NCBI RefSeq assembly: GCF_003240565.2 | Contig: NZ_CP117255.1 | Coordinates: 62,001 to 126,000, forward strand | From: Rhizobium tumorigenes | GTDB taxonomy: Bacteria; Pseudomonadota; Alphaproteobacteria; Rhizobiales; Rhizobiaceae | DNA: 64,000 bases | Direction: 5' to 3' | Shown: positions 53,860 through 62,992 of the stretch, piece after piece | Layout: each line of letters begins with the position of its first letter | How positions within the stretch are numbered: the stretch's first letter is position 1 | The notes under the pieces: model-generated | Seen by the model: only the letters and a program-made list of their open reading frames with translations | Told to the model about the DNA's origin: nothing | Database searches by the model: none | Program-made: the position numbers and the translations under genes

Positions 53860-55116
53860 TTGGAAGAGAATACATCAATTTTAAATCGGCTCGGGCAGCG
53901 CTTGAAGCAGGAAAGAGCGATCCTGATTCTGGCCGTGCTGGTTGCCTTGCTGGCCATGGCGGAGGGTACCGACGTGGTCGCCATCCTCGCCGTGCTGCTG
54001 GTCGTGGTTGCCGTTGCCCTGTTGCGCGCACCCCTGGTGGCGCGCAGAGCGCAGCCGGCGAAAGTCGAGCCGGCGCCGGTGGATCTGGCGGCAGTCCTGA
54101 GGCCGATGACGGCAGGCCTCGCTGGTCTCGACATGCCCGTGCTGGTGCTGGATCGCGAGGCGTCGGTGTTCTATCAGAATCCTGCCGCAGAGCGGGCGCT
54201 CGACCTGTTCCCGATTGGCGCCCACCTGTCGGCAAAGCTGCGCTCGCCCGGCATTCTCGACATGGTGCGGGAAACGATTGCCACCGGCGTGCCCAACCAG
54301 ATCGAGCATTCCGAGCGCCTGCCGTCGGAGCGTGTCTTCATCGTGCGGATTGCGCCTATCGAGCTGGCGCTTGCCGATCTCGGCAACCAGACTTTCTTCC
54401 TGCTGTCGTTCCGCGATGTCTCGGAGTTGCGTCATATCGACCGCATGCGGTCGGATTTCGTCGCCAACGCCAGCCATGAGTTGCGCACCCCCCTGGCCTC
54501 GCTGCGCGGCTTCATCGAGACCATCCAGGGGCCAGCGCGCAACGATCCCAAGGCGCAGGAGCGCTTTCTCGCGATCATGTTCGATCAGGCGACCCGCATG
54601 AGCCGGCTGGTCGATGATCTGCTGTCGCTGTCGCGGCTCGAGTTGAAGTCGCATCTGGCACCGGACCAGAAGGTCGATCTCGTGCCGCTGCTTGGCCATG
54701 TGCGCGATGCGCTTGTTCCGCTGGCGATGGATCTCGATGTCACCATCAATCTGCATATGCCATCAGGCAAGGCCGAAGTGACTGGTGACCGCGACGAACT
54801 GGTGCAGGTTTTCGAAAACCTGATCGAGAATGCCTGCAAGTATGGGCAGGAGGGCAAGCGCGTCGACGTGACATTGCGCAACAAGCCCGGCGAGCCGGTG
54901 GAGGTCACCGTGTCCGATAGCGGCGGCGGCATTCCGGCCGAACACGTGCCGCGCCTGACCGAGCGGTTTTATCGCGTCAGCGTCGAAAACAGTCGGTCCA
55001 AGAAGGGCACTGGCCTCGGGCTCGCCATCGTCAAGCACATCCTGACCCGTCACCGAGCCCGGCTGATCGTCAAATCCGAAGTCGGCCGCGGCACGGATTT
55101 CACCGTGCGCTTCTGA
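53860..55116 (+). CDS. phoR: Phosphate regulon sensor histidine kinase
   Basis: Membrane histidine kinase partner of PhoB, 418 aa. Two close TM segments (about 19-57), a PAS-like domain (about 90-190), and HisKA with the phospho-acceptor H206 in NASHELRTPLASL. The ATPase domain shows FENLIENACKYG, DSGGGI and GTGLGLAIVKHIL. There is almost no periplasmic part, as in E. coli PhoR, which senses through PstB and PhoU. The start is TTG at 53860, weakly supported; the N-terminus may differ. The pst genes that usually follow are missing. Confidence 0.92.
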   Translation: MEENTSILNRLGQRLKQERAILILAVLVALLAMAEGTDVVAILAVLLVVVAVALLRAPLVARRAQPAKVEPAPVDLAAVLRPMTAGLAGLDMPVLVLDREASVFYQNPAAERALDLFPIGAHLSAKLRSPGILDMVRETIATGVPNQIEHSERLPSERVFIVRIAPIELALADLGNQTFFLLSFRDVSELRHIDRMRSDFVANASHELRTPLASLRGFIETIQGPARNDPKAQERFLAIMFDQATRMSRLVDDLLSLSRLELKSHLAPDQKVDLVPLLGHVRDALVPLAMDLDVTINLHMPSGKAEVTGDRDELVQVFENLIENACKYGQEGKRVDVTLRNKPGEPVEVTVSDSGGGIPAEHVPRLTERFYRVSVENSRSKKGTGLGLAIVKHILTRHRARLIVKSEVGRGTDFTVRF

Positions 55117-55174
55117 ATAACCTGGTGGCGCTTTATTGGGCGCCGCGAAAACTGAATTAATTCAATGATTTCGA

Positions 55175-55203
55175 TTGTCATAATTGTTTCATTGGCCTGA
55201 CAT
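55175..55203 (+). promoter_or_regulatory. phoU: Three-heptamer PHO box before phoU
   Basis: TTGTCAT (55175-55181), GTTTCAT (55186-55192) and CTGACAT (55197-55203) repeat with exact 11-bp spacing. A -10-like CATTAG lies 11 nt further (55215-55220), the geometry of PhoB-activated promoters. Confidence 0.75.
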
Positions 55204-55318
55204 AAAAGGGCGAGCATTAGGCCGATATCAAAAAGGGCCTCGAAAAGGCGAAACGCGTTGCCGTCGCCGCGCCGAGCAGACCTACGTTCCGTGACGCCTT
55301 TCAATTTGAGGATAGAAA

Positions 55319-56032
55319 ATGGTTTCGACACACATTCATTCCGCCTACGACGAAGATTTGAAATTCCTGACGCGGCGCATCTCCGAGATGGGTGGCCTTG
55401 CCGAGCAGATGGTCGGTGAATCCGTCCGCGCTCTGGTCAATGGCGATGTCGGACTGGCCCAGAAGGTCATCTCTGACGATACGATCCTCGATCATGCCGA
55501 GCGCGAAGTCGGCGACAAGGCGATCCTGACAATCGCACGCCGCCAGCCGATGGCTGCCGACCTGCGCGAGATCATGGGCTCGATCCGGATTGCCGCCGAT
55601 CTGGAACGCGTCGGAGATCTTGGCAAGAACACTGCCAAGCGTGTTATCGCTGTGCAGGGCACCGGCGTACCGCGCAGCTTGGCGCGCGGCATCGAGCATT
55701 TGTCAGAACTGGCGCTCGTCCAGTTGAAGGAAGTCCTCGACGTCTATACGACCCGCTCGCCCGACAAGGCTGTCTCCATCCGCGAGCGCGACGAGGAAAT
55801 CGACGCGATGTACACCTCGCTGTTCCGCGAGATGCTGACCTACATGATGGAAGATCCGCGCAACATCACCACCTGCACGCATCTGCTGTTCTGCGCCAAG
55901 AACATCGAGCGCATCGGCGACCACGCCACCAACATCGCCGAGACGATTTTCTACATGGCGACCGGTGCATTGCCCGAGGGCGACCGCCCGAAGGACGATA
56001 CTGCCAACACCGTCGGCGCCATGACGGAATAG
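55319..56032 (+). CDS. phoU: Phosphate signalling protein PhoU
   Basis: Cytosolic negative regulator linking the Pst transporter to PhoR; 237 aa, two helical PhoU repeats (about 15-105 and 120-215), each with an E/DxxxD metal motif (for example ERVGDLGKN and ERIGDHATN). The ATG at 55319 has TGAGGATAG upstream. Here it heads a phoU-phoB operon. Confidence 0.95.
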   Translation: MVSTHIHSAYDEDLKFLTRRISEMGGLAEQMVGESVRALVNGDVGLAQKVISDDTILDHAEREVGDKAILTIARRQPMAADLREIMGSIRIAADLERVGDLGKNTAKRVIAVQGTGVPRSLARGIEHLSELALVQLKEVLDVYTTRSPDKAVSIRERDEEIDAMYTSLFREMLTYMMEDPRNITTCTHLLFCAKNIERIGDHATNIAETIFYMATGALPEGDRPKDDTANTVGAMTE

Positions 56033-56064
56033 GCCCGAAGGGTTTTTGAAGGAGAGCGGGCCCC

Positions 56065-56748
56065 ATGGTTCCGAGAGTTGCCGTCGTAGAAGATGAAGAA
56101 GCGCTGAGCGTGTTGCTGCGCTATAACCTTGAAGCAGAAGGTTTCGAAGTCGATACGATCCTCAGAGGCGATGAAGCCGAGATGCGCTTGCAGGAGCGCA
56201 TTCCGGATCTCCTGATCCTCGACTGGATGCTGCCGGGTGTTTCCGGCATCGAACTGTGCCGCCGCCTGCGCATGAAGCCGGAGACCGAGCGTCTGCCGAT
56301 CATCATGCTGACGGCGCGTGGCGAAGAGAGCGAACGCGTCCGGGGCCTTTCCACGGGCGCAGACGACTATGTCGTCAAGCCGTTCTCTACGCCAGAACTG
56401 ATGGCCCGCGTCCGCGCCATGCTGCGCCGCGCCCGCCCTGAAGTGCTCTCCAGCGTCCTTCGTTGCGGCGATATCGAACTCGACCGCGAGACGCACCGGG
56501 TTCATCGCAAGAGCCGCGAGGTTCGTCTCGGCCCGACAGAATTCCGCCTGCTGGAATTCCTGATGGCATCGCCAAGCCGTGTGTTTTCCCGCTCGCAACT
56601 GCTCGACGGCGTCTGGGGCCATGACATCTACGTCGACGAACGCACCGTCGACGTGCATGTCGGCCGGCTGCGCAAGGCTCTGAACTTTTCCAACATGCAG
56701 GACGTCATCCGCACAGTACGCGGCGCAGGCTACTCCATGGAAGTCTGA
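56065..56748 (+). CDS. phoB: Phosphate regulon response regulator PhoB
   Basis: OmpR-family regulator of 227 aa. The receiver phospho-Asp is in LILDWMLPG (residue about 53), switch Thr in IIMLTARGEE and Lys in VVKPFSTPEL. The C-terminal winged helix (about 130-227) has RVFSRSQLLDGVWGHDIYVDERTVDVHVGRLRK. Lies 32 bp past phoU. It binds PHO boxes such as those listed here. Confidence 0.96.
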   Translation: MVPRVAVVEDEEALSVLLRYNLEAEGFEVDTILRGDEAEMRLQERIPDLLILDWMLPGVSGIELCRRLRMKPETERLPIIMLTARGEESERVRGLSTGADDYVVKPFSTPELMARVRAMLRRARPEVLSSVLRCGDIELDRETHRVHRKSREVRLGPTEFRLLEFLMASPSRVFSRSQLLDGVWGHDIYVDERTVDVHVGRLRKALNFSNMQDVIRTVRGAGYSMEV

Positions 56749-56790
56749 AGCTGTGCAGGTGACTAAAGTCCGCCGTTTCGCGGGTTGAAG

Positions 56791-57672
56791 CTATAAGGGT
56801 TGGCAATCGTGCATTGCCAGCCATCTGCCCGGGGTCATGCCGAAGGCCGCCCGGAAATGGCGGGTAAAATGTGCCTGATCGGCAAACCCCGCTTCTGCAG
56901 CTGCTCCGGCAAGGCTATAGCCGGCACCTAGCAGCCGCTTGGCTCGGTCAAGGCGGCGCATCACGAGATAGCGGTGCGGACTGGTGCCGAACGCACGCCG
57001 GAACTGCCGCGCCAGCTCGTATCGGTCCAAGCCGCTGATCGCCTCCAACGTTTCGGAACTGACACCCTCTTCGCAATGCTCGGTCAAAAAATCACGCGCC
57101 AGCATGACAGCTGGGCGATCGATTCTCGTGGGTGCTTTCCTCGGGTCGTCGGCCTGTCGGAAGAGTCCTGCCGTCAGCCGCGCAACCGCGTCGTCCATTG
57201 CCAGATCGTTCGGCGCATGGTCGAGATCCGACAGGATGTCCGCCAGCGCTGACAATAGGCCAGCGTCAGTCACGACGGGATCGCGGACGAAGGGCAGCGC
57301 CCGATTGCCCGCCTCGAGGAGGTCGACCAGCGCGGGCGGCAAATAGAGCATCCGGTAGATCAGTCCGTCGTCGGTGCCGGCCGCGCCATCGTGGACTTCA
57401 TCGGGATGCAGCACGATCACGTTGCCGGGACGGCTGAAGCGCTCCGCGCCGCGATAGCGGAACGTCTGGACACCTCGAAGAGTGAGGCCCAGCGCATATG
57501 TGTCGTGTCTGTGCGGTGAAAAGCCTCTGCCATGAAAGCGCGCTTCCATGCGCTCGACGCCATGGCTGGAAGCAGCGATGCTCAGTCCGTCGCGAAAACC
57601 GCTCTTGCACGAACGTTCAAGACCGAGGGCATCGGCAGGCGCTATTCGATCGTCTCTTTCGATGCCTTCCAT
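56791..57672 (-). CDS. AraC-family transcriptional regulator
   Basis: The protein is 293 aa. An N-terminal AraC-type cupin sensing domain (about residues 25-150, HRHDTYALGLTLRGVQTFRYRG) is followed by two helix-turn-helix motifs (about 195-290, SGLDRYELARQFRRAFG and AGFADQAHFTRHFRAAFG). The ATG at 57672 is chosen; the frame is open further upstream but would run across the start of the divergent DUF2000 gene. Likely controls that neighbour. Effector unknown. Confidence 0.88.
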   Translation of the reverse strand: MEGIERDDRIAPADALGLERSCKSGFRDGLSIAASSHGVERMEARFHGRGFSPHRHDTYALGLTLRGVQTFRYRGAERFSRPGNVIVLHPDEVHDGAAGTDDGLIYRMLYLPPALVDLLEAGNRALPFVRDPVVTDAGLLSALADILSDLDHAPNDLAMDDAVARLTAGLFRQADDPRKAPTRIDRPAVMLARDFLTEHCEEGVSSETLEAISGLDRYELARQFRRAFGTSPHRYLVMRRLDRAKRLLGAGYSLAGAAAEAGFADQAHFTRHFRAAFGMTPGRWLAMHDCQPL

Positions 57673-57685
57673 GGAGTTCTTGGAC

Positions 57686-58093
57686 ATGTTCGATACCAAA
57701 ATCGCGATTGTCATCCGCCATGACCTTGCCACCTGGCAGAAGCTCAACGTCACTGCCTTTCTGGTGAGCGGGATCATTGCCCAGTCGCCGGAAATCATCG
57801 GCGAAGCATACCGGGATGCTCTGGGCCATGTCTACAATCCTATGAGCGTTCAGCCGATGGTCGTGCTTGTGGCGGATCAGGACGTATTGAGGACCATCCA
57901 CAAGCGCGCGCTGGAGCGCCAGGCGAAAGTGTCTGCCTACATCGAAGAGATGTTCGCGACAGGTCACGATAAAGCCAACCGTGCCGTATTCCTCGAGTTC
58001 AGTCCCGACACCGCCAAGCTGGTCGGCATCGCGGTGCGGGGCGAAAAGAAGATCGTGGACAAGATCGTCAAAGGTGCGAGTTTGCATCCCTGA
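57686..58093 (+). CDS. DUF2000 family protein
   Basis: The protein is 135 aa; FDTKIAIVIRHDLATWQKLNVTAF is the family signature. Function unknown; the fold is that of a small peptidyl-tRNA-hydrolase-like protein. The ATG at 57686 has TGGAG 8 nt upstream; an in-frame ATG five codons earlier is possible. It is divergent from the AraC regulator, with only 13 bp between the two start codons. Confidence 0.85.
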   Translation: MFDTKIAIVIRHDLATWQKLNVTAFLVSGIIAQSPEIIGEAYRDALGHVYNPMSVQPMVVLVADQDVLRTIHKRALERQAKVSAYIEEMFATGHDKANRAVFLEFSPDTAKLVGIAVRGEKKIVDKIVKGASLHP

Positions 58094-58126
58094 CACGTTT
58101 CTGGGCCATAAAAACCTGAAACGCAA

Positions 58127-58146
58127 AACGGGCCTCGCGGCCCGTT
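58127..58146. terminator. Bidirectional terminator between DUF2000 and gcrA
   Basis: AACGGGCC (58127-58134) and GGCCCGTT (58139-58146) with a TCGC loop; CTTT follows on the plus strand and TTTTGCG on the minus strand. Confidence 0.8.
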
Positions 58147-58168
58147 CTTTGTTGTCGTCTTACCCGGC

Positions 58169-58696
58169 TTAGCGGGCGGCGCGGCGGCGCTCGTGAACTG
58201 GCTGATACGCCAACTTCTGGTGGTATGTGCAGTAAGGCGACTGGTCCGGCGATTCATGGCCGCAGAAGTGGAAGTCGTCCTTCAGCGGGTCGCCTACCGG
58301 CCACTTGCAGGTGCGTTCCGTCAGGTCCGTCAGGCCAATGCGGCGGGCAACCGGCGCGATGGCATTCGAGGATGGGCGAAATTGCACGGGCGCCGTAGCG
58401 TCGAGCTCGGCATCTTCCTTGACCGTGGCTACGCCTTCGGCACGGACCGTCGTGCGCGGAGCGGCAGGGCGGGCGCCAAAGGTTGTTGGCCGGGCCGGAG
58501 CGACGCTACGCTTGGTAGAGCGCGCCGTGGACGATGTGCCACCGGCCTTGGCTCGGCCTGGCAGGCAAAGTCGATGGACCTTGCCGATGACAGCGTTGCG
58601 GCTGACGCCGCCGAGCTGCGCCGCGATCTGGCTAGCGCTCAATCCTTCGGCCCATAATTTCGTGAGCCTTTCGACGCGCTCGTCCGTCCAATTCAT
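58169..58696 (-). CDS. gcrA: GcrA cell-cycle regulator
   Basis: Alphaproteobacterial sigma-70-binding regulator that activates promoters carrying CcrM-methylated GANTC sites; 175 aa. N-terminal DNA-binding region MNWTDERVERLTKLWAEGLSASQIA (residues 1-45) and C-terminal RNA-polymerase-contact domain (about 125-165, RTCKWPVGDPLKDDFHFCG). A basic low-complexity linker joins them. Ends RRAAR. Its upstream region holds five GANTC sites. Confidence 0.96.
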   Translation of the reverse strand: MNWTDERVERLTKLWAEGLSASQIAAQLGGVSRNAVIGKVHRLCLPGRAKAGGTSSTARSTKRSVAPARPTTFGARPAAPRTTVRAEGVATVKEDAELDATAPVQFRPSSNAIAPVARRIGLTDLTERTCKWPVGDPLKDDFHFCGHESPDQSPYCTYHQKLAYQPVHERRRAAR

Positions 58697-58725
58697 GCTT
58701 GTCTCCGACTGCGTTCATGATGGCG

Positions 58726-58875
58726 GAATCCTTCGCCATTGCCTCGAATGCTATCGAGGCACAAAACGCTCTTAAATTGTGGTGACTAGGTCCGCCGCAT
58801 TGCAGTCTAGTAATCAAGATTTAACCTAGTGTGAGGCTGACTCCGTGACAAGAGTCGCGGGAATCGAGGGGAATC
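58726..58875. promoter_or_regulatory. gcrA: Cluster of GANTC (CcrM) sites upstream of gcrA
   Basis: GANTC occurs at 58726, 58839, 58852, 58861 and 58871, four of them within 37 bp. Chance expectation is about one per 256 bp. The gap 58697-59131 between gcrA and argD contains no gene that I can support. Confidence 0.75.
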
Positions 58876-59131
58876 GATTTCCAAGTTTTCCCCAACTTGC
58901 TGCCTACTGTGGTATTTCTGCAATAGCTTTAGCGCCTTCTCCAGACCCTCACGATATGGCTTTTGCCGCAAGGTTAAAATCAACTATTCGTTGACTAATC
59001 CACTGTTTGTTGACATGGTTCCGCGGAACGACAATAGTGCCCAGGCCGCCGCAAGGCGGCATTTTTCATTGCCGACGGCGGCGTTGCAGGACAACGGCCG
59101 TCACGTCCTGATCGATCGAAGGAATTGCGCC

Positions 59132-60331
59132 ATGGCCGAAGCCGCGCCACTCTACGACACCTATATGCGCGCGCCACTGCGGTTCGAGCGAGGCGAGGGC
59201 GTATGGCTGATCACGGAAACGGGCGAGCGCTATCTGGATTTCGGCGCGGGCGTCGCCGTATCGTCGCTCGGTCATGGACACCCGCACCTCGTCGAAGCGC
59301 TGAAGACGCAGGCTGAAAAAGTCTGGCACCTGTCGAACCTCTATGAGGTCCCGGGCCAGGAAATGCTTGCCAGGCGGCTGACCGATGCGACTTTCGCCGA
59401 CAAGGTGTTCTTCACCAATTCCGGCGCCGAAGCGCTCGAATGCGCCATCAAGACGGCCCGCCGCTATCAGTACTCGAAGGGTCATCCGGAAAAATTCCAC
59501 ATCATCACCTTTGAGGGCGCCTTCCACGGACGAACCCTGGCGACGATCGCTGCCGGCGGCCAGGAAAAATACCTCGAAGGCTTCGGCCCGAAGGCCCCTG
59601 GCTTCGACCAGGTCCCGTTCGGCGACCTCGAGGCTGTCAAGGCCGCGATCTCTGATGCGACCGCAGCGATCCTCATCGAGCCGGTGCAGGGCGAGGGCGG
59701 CGTTCGCCCGGTTGCCAAGGAGTTCATGCGTTCGCTTCGCGAACTCTGCGACGAGCACGGCCTGCTGCTGATCCTCGACGAGGTCCAGTCCGGCGTCGGT
59801 CGCTCGGGAAAATTCTTTTCCCATGAATGGTCTGGCATCACGCCTGACATCATGGCCGTGGCCAAGGGCATCGGTGGCGGCTTTCCGCTCGGTGCTTGTC
59901 TCGCGACTGCAGAAGCTGCCTCCGGTATGAAGGCCGGCACCCACGGCTCGACCTACGGCGGCAATCCGCTTGCCATGGCCGTCGGCGGCGCAGTGCTGGA
60001 CGTCATCCTGGCTGAAGGCTTTCTGCAGCATGTCAACGACGTATCCCTGGTTTTCCGCCAGGGACTGGCATCGCTGAAGGACCGTTATCCCGACATCATC
60101 GAAGAGGTGCGCGGCCAGGGACTGCTGCTCGGTATCAAGGCGGCGATCCCGGCTGGCGAACTGCTGCAGGCCATCCGTGCCGAGCATCTGCTGGGCGTTC
60201 CCGCCGGCGATAACGTTATCCGGTTGCTGCCGCCCCTTATCGCCACTGCCGAAGACGCCCGCGAAGGTCTCGCCCGCGTAGAGCGTGCCGCAGAAGCATT
60301 GCGCGCCCAGAAATCCCGCAAATCGGCTTGA
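59132..60331 (+). CDS. argD: Acetylornithine aminotransferase
   Basis: Arginine synthesis, PLP enzyme, 399 aa; may also serve as succinyldiaminopimelate aminotransferase. [20 protein letters not shown] is the PLP phosphate region, [15 protein letters not shown] the pyridine-N Asp region, and the Schiff-base Lys is in [15 protein letters not shown]. The ATG at 59132 has AAGGAATT upstream; the frame is open 47 codons further but that part is not enzyme-like. First gene of argD-argF-hslO. Confidence 0.95.
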   Translation: MAEAAPLYDTYMRAPLRFERGEGVWLITETGERYLDFGAGVAVSSLGHGHPHLVEALKTQAEKVWHLSNLYEVPGQEMLARRLTDATFADKVFFTNSGAEALECAIKTARRYQYSKGHPEKFHIITFEGAFHGRTLATIAAGGQEKYLEGFGPKAPGFDQVPFGDLEAVKAAISDATAAILIEPVQGEGGVRPVAKEFMRSLRELCDEHGLLLILDEVQSGVGRSGKFFSHEWSGITPDIMAVAKGIGGGFPLGACLATAEAASGMKAGTHGSTYGGNPLAMAVGGAVLDVILAEGFLQHVNDVSLVFRQGLASLKDRYPDIIEEVRGQGLLLGIKAAIPAGELLQAIRAEHLLGVPAGDNVIRLLPPLIATAEDAREGLARVERAAEALRAQKSRKSA

Positions 60332-60360
60332 ATTCTACGTCCGTGGGTTCGGGGCTTCGT

Positions 60361-60378
60361 GCCCGCCACGGGCGTTTT
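60361..60378 (+). terminator. Small hairpin between argD and argF
   Basis: GCCCG (60361-60365) and CGGGC (60369-60373) followed by GTTTTC, 23 bp before the argF start. Short; may attenuate or separate the two messages only partly. Confidence 0.4.
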
Positions 60379-60400
60379 CATTTTTGGAGCACAGGTAGAC

Positions 60401-61318
60401 ATGGCCTCCCCGAAACATTTCCTCGATCTCTCGACTGTCGCGTCAGGCGACCTGCGCAAGATCCTCGACGACGCAATCCTCCGCAAGAAGGCGACCAAGG
60501 CGGGCACTGCCGGCCGGCCGCTGGAAGGCAAGATGCTGGCGATGATCTTCGAAAAGCCCTCGACCCGCACCCGCGTCTCGTTCGATGTCGGCATGCGCCA
60601 GCTCGGCGGCGAAACGCTGTTCCTCTCCGGTACCGAGATGCAGCTTGGCCGCGCCGAGACGATCGGCGATACCGCCAAGGTCCTGTCGCGCTACGTCGAT
60701 GCCATCATGATCCGTACCACCCAGCATTCGCGCATGTTGGAAATGGCGGAGCACGCAACGGTGCCGGTCATCAACGCGCTCACCGACGATACCCATCCCT
60801 GCCAGGTGATGGCCGACATCATGACCTTCGAGGAGCACCGCGGTCCGATCAAGGGCAAGACGGTTGCCTGGTCCGGCGATGGCAACAATGTGCTGCATTC
60901 GCTGATCGAGGGATCGGCGCGTTTCGGCTATCGCATGAATATGGCGGTCCCCCTTGGCTCCGAGCCGAAGGATCACTATTTGAACTGGGCCCGCAATCAG
61001 GGCGCCGAGATCATGCTCAGCCATGATGCCGACCGTGCGGTCGCCGGGGCCGATTGCGTGGTGACCGATACCTGGGTTTCCATGAATCAGGAGCATCGGG
61101 CCCGTGGTCACAATGTCTTTCAGCCCTACCAGGTCAATGCGGCTCTGATGGCAGAGGCAGGAAAAGACGCTCTGTTCATGCATTGCCTGCCCGCCCACCG
61201 CGGCGAAGAGGTGACGGACGAGGTGATCGACGGCCCGCAATCCGTTGTATTCGACGAGGCGGAAAACCGCCTCCATGCGCAGAAGTCTATTCTCGCGTGG
61301 TGCCTGGGCGCGATCTGA
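60401..61318 (+). CDS. argF: Ornithine carbamoyltransferase
   Basis: Makes citrulline from ornithine and carbamoyl phosphate; 305 aa. Carbamoyl-phosphate loop [25 protein letters not shown], the ornithine-side DTWVSMNQE and the catalytic [13 protein letters not shown]. The ATG at 60401 has TTTTTGGAGCACAGG upstream; an in-frame ATG at 60359 is inside the hairpin region and less likely. Confidence 0.96.
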   Translation: MASPKHFLDLSTVASGDLRKILDDAILRKKATKAGTAGRPLEGKMLAMIFEKPSTRTRVSFDVGMRQLGGETLFLSGTEMQLGRAETIGDTAKVLSRYVDAIMIRTTQHSRMLEMAEHATVPVINALTDDTHPCQVMADIMTFEEHRGPIKGKTVAWSGDGNNVLHSLIEGSARFGYRMNMAVPLGSEPKDHYLNWARNQGAEIMLSHDADRAVAGADCVVTDTWVSMNQEHRARGHNVFQPYQVNAALMAEAGKDALFMHCLPAHRGEEVTDEVIDGPQSVVFDEAENRLHAQKSILAWCLGAI

Positions 61319-61389
61319 GATCAACCAAGCCGCCGTTGCAGACGAGTGGCTGCCGTGGCGTGACCCGTCCGGCATCAAGGAGTAGACCC

Positions 61390-62382
61390 ATGGCAGACAG
61401 TGCAGCAGCGCTGGGAGAGTTCGGCTACGCCGGCGACGATCACGTCGTTCCATTCCAGGTGGAGAGCCTGGATGTGCGCGGCCGTGCCGTCCAGCTCGGT
61501 CCGATGCTCGACACCATCCTCGAGCGCCACCATTATCCGGCGCCGGTGGCGAGGCTGCTGGCCGAAACCATCGTGCTCACGGTTCTGCTCGGCACATCGC
61601 TGAAGTTCGAAGGCAAGTTCACGGTCCAGACCAAGGGCGACGGACCGGTCGACCTGCTGGTGGCCGATTTCTCGACGCCGGAAAATGTCCGCGCCTATGC
61701 CCGTTTCGATGAGGAAGCACTGGCAGCCGCTATCAAGGCCGGAGAAACCGAGCCGGAGCAATTGCTCGGCAAGGGCATCCTCGCCTTCACCATCGACCAG
61801 GGCCAGTATTCTCAGCCCTACCAGGGTATCGTGCCGCTCGACGGATCGTCGCTGGAAGATATCGCTGGCGTCTACTTCCGCCAGTCGGAGCAGATCCCGA
61901 CCCGGGTTCGCCTCGGTGCGGCAGAGCTGTTCGATCGCGACGAAGCCGGCAAGCCGCGTCATCGCTGGCGGGCAGGCGGCGTCATAGCGCAGTTTCTGCC
62001 GGACGCGCCGGAGCGCATGCGCCTGCCGGATCTCCACGGCGGCGACGGCGATGAGAACGCGATCGACCACAAGGACGATGATGCCTGGGCCGAGGCCCGC
62101 TCGCTGTTGGAAACGGTTGATGCCGATGAATTGACCGATCCACTGGTCGGTACCGAGCGCCTGCTCTACCGGCTGTTCCACGAGCGTGGCGCCCGCGTTT
62201 ACGCCCCGCAGCCGGTCTTCGACCGTTGCAGCTGTTCGCGCGACAAGATCAAGGGCGTGCTGCAGGGATTTTCGGCGGAGGAGATGGCTGAAAGCGAGGA
62301 AGACGGGCTGATTTCGGTCACGTGTGAATTCTGTTCGACAACTTATCGCTATGAAGCAGCCGAGATACTGGTCAAGAGCTGA
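61390..62382 (+). CDS. hslO: Redox-regulated chaperone Hsp33
   Basis: Oxidation-activated holdase, 330 aa. The zinc/redox centre is CSCSRDKI (Cys at about 279 and 281) and CEFCSTTY (Cys at about 313 and 316). N-terminal chaperone core has GYAGDDHVVPFQVES and VQTKGDGPVDLLVADF. The ATG at 61390 has AAGGAGTAGACCC upstream. Lies 71 bp past argF. Confidence 0.95.
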   Translation: MADSAAALGEFGYAGDDHVVPFQVESLDVRGRAVQLGPMLDTILERHHYPAPVARLLAETIVLTVLLGTSLKFEGKFTVQTKGDGPVDLLVADFSTPENVRAYARFDEEALAAAIKAGETEPEQLLGKGILAFTIDQGQYSQPYQGIVPLDGSSLEDIAGVYFRQSEQIPTRVRLGAAELFDRDEAGKPRHRWRAGGVIAQFLPDAPERMRLPDLHGGDGDENAIDHKDDDAWAEARSLLETVDADELTDPLVGTERLLYRLFHERGARVYAPQPVFDRCSCSRDKIKGVLQGFSAEEMAESEEDGLISVTCEFCSTTYRYEAAEILVKS

Positions 62383-62410
62383 CGACAACAGTCGCCGTTT
62401 TCGGGCGACG

Positions 62411-62803
62411 TCAGTTCAGCGTCCGCATCAGGCCGGGAGAATCCAGGGAGAAAGCCGGGATTTCGACCTCGAACGTTTCGCCGATGTCGTTTTCCATGGA
62501 GTAATGGCCGAACATCATGCCTGACGGCGTGTCCAGCGGGCAGCCTGACGAATATTCATACGTGTCCCCGGGGTTCAACTGCGGCTGTTCGCCGACGACG
62601 CCGGGACCGGTGACTTCGTCGACCTGGCCGTTCTGGTCGGTGATGTTCCAGTAGCGCGTGACCAGCCGGACTGCCGATGTCGAGTGGTTGGAGATGACGA
62701 TCCGGTAGCCCCAGACATAGCGGCTGTCTTCCGGATCGGATTGCTCCTCCAGATAGAACGGCTCGACGATGACTTCGATATCTCGTGTAAGGGCGCGGTA
62801 CAT
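62411..62803 (-). CDS. apaG: ApaG domain protein
   Basis: Co2+/Mg2+ efflux-linked ApaG protein, 130 aa, fibronectin-III-like beta sandwich. [21 protein letters not shown] and the Gly-rich [25 protein letters not shown] are family marks. The ATG at 62803 is chosen because AAGGTGG lies upstream; an ATG at 62818 is possible. Convergent with hslO; a small GTCGCC/GGGCGAC stem near 62390-62409 separates them. Confidence 0.92.
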   Translation of the reverse strand: MYRALTRDIEVIVEPFYLEEQSDPEDSRYVWGYRIVISNHSTSAVRLVTRYWNITDQNGQVDEVTGPGVVGEQPQLNPGDTYEYSSGCPLDTPSGMMFGHYSMENDIGETFEVEIPAFSLDSPGLMRTLN

Positions 62804-62992
62804 CCCAGCCACCTTCAATGAATTTGGTTACGATATCCTCCAGCCTTCAACCTTCGTCAAGGAAGGGAGGGCTAATTAAGGCCAAATGCGATGGCTGACG
62901 CGGCCTTTTGAATATTAAGGATAATGTGCGGGGTTAACACGGACCCGGCGGGTAGCCGCCCGGCAAGGCCGGGCAGCCTGTTTGACGTCCGA

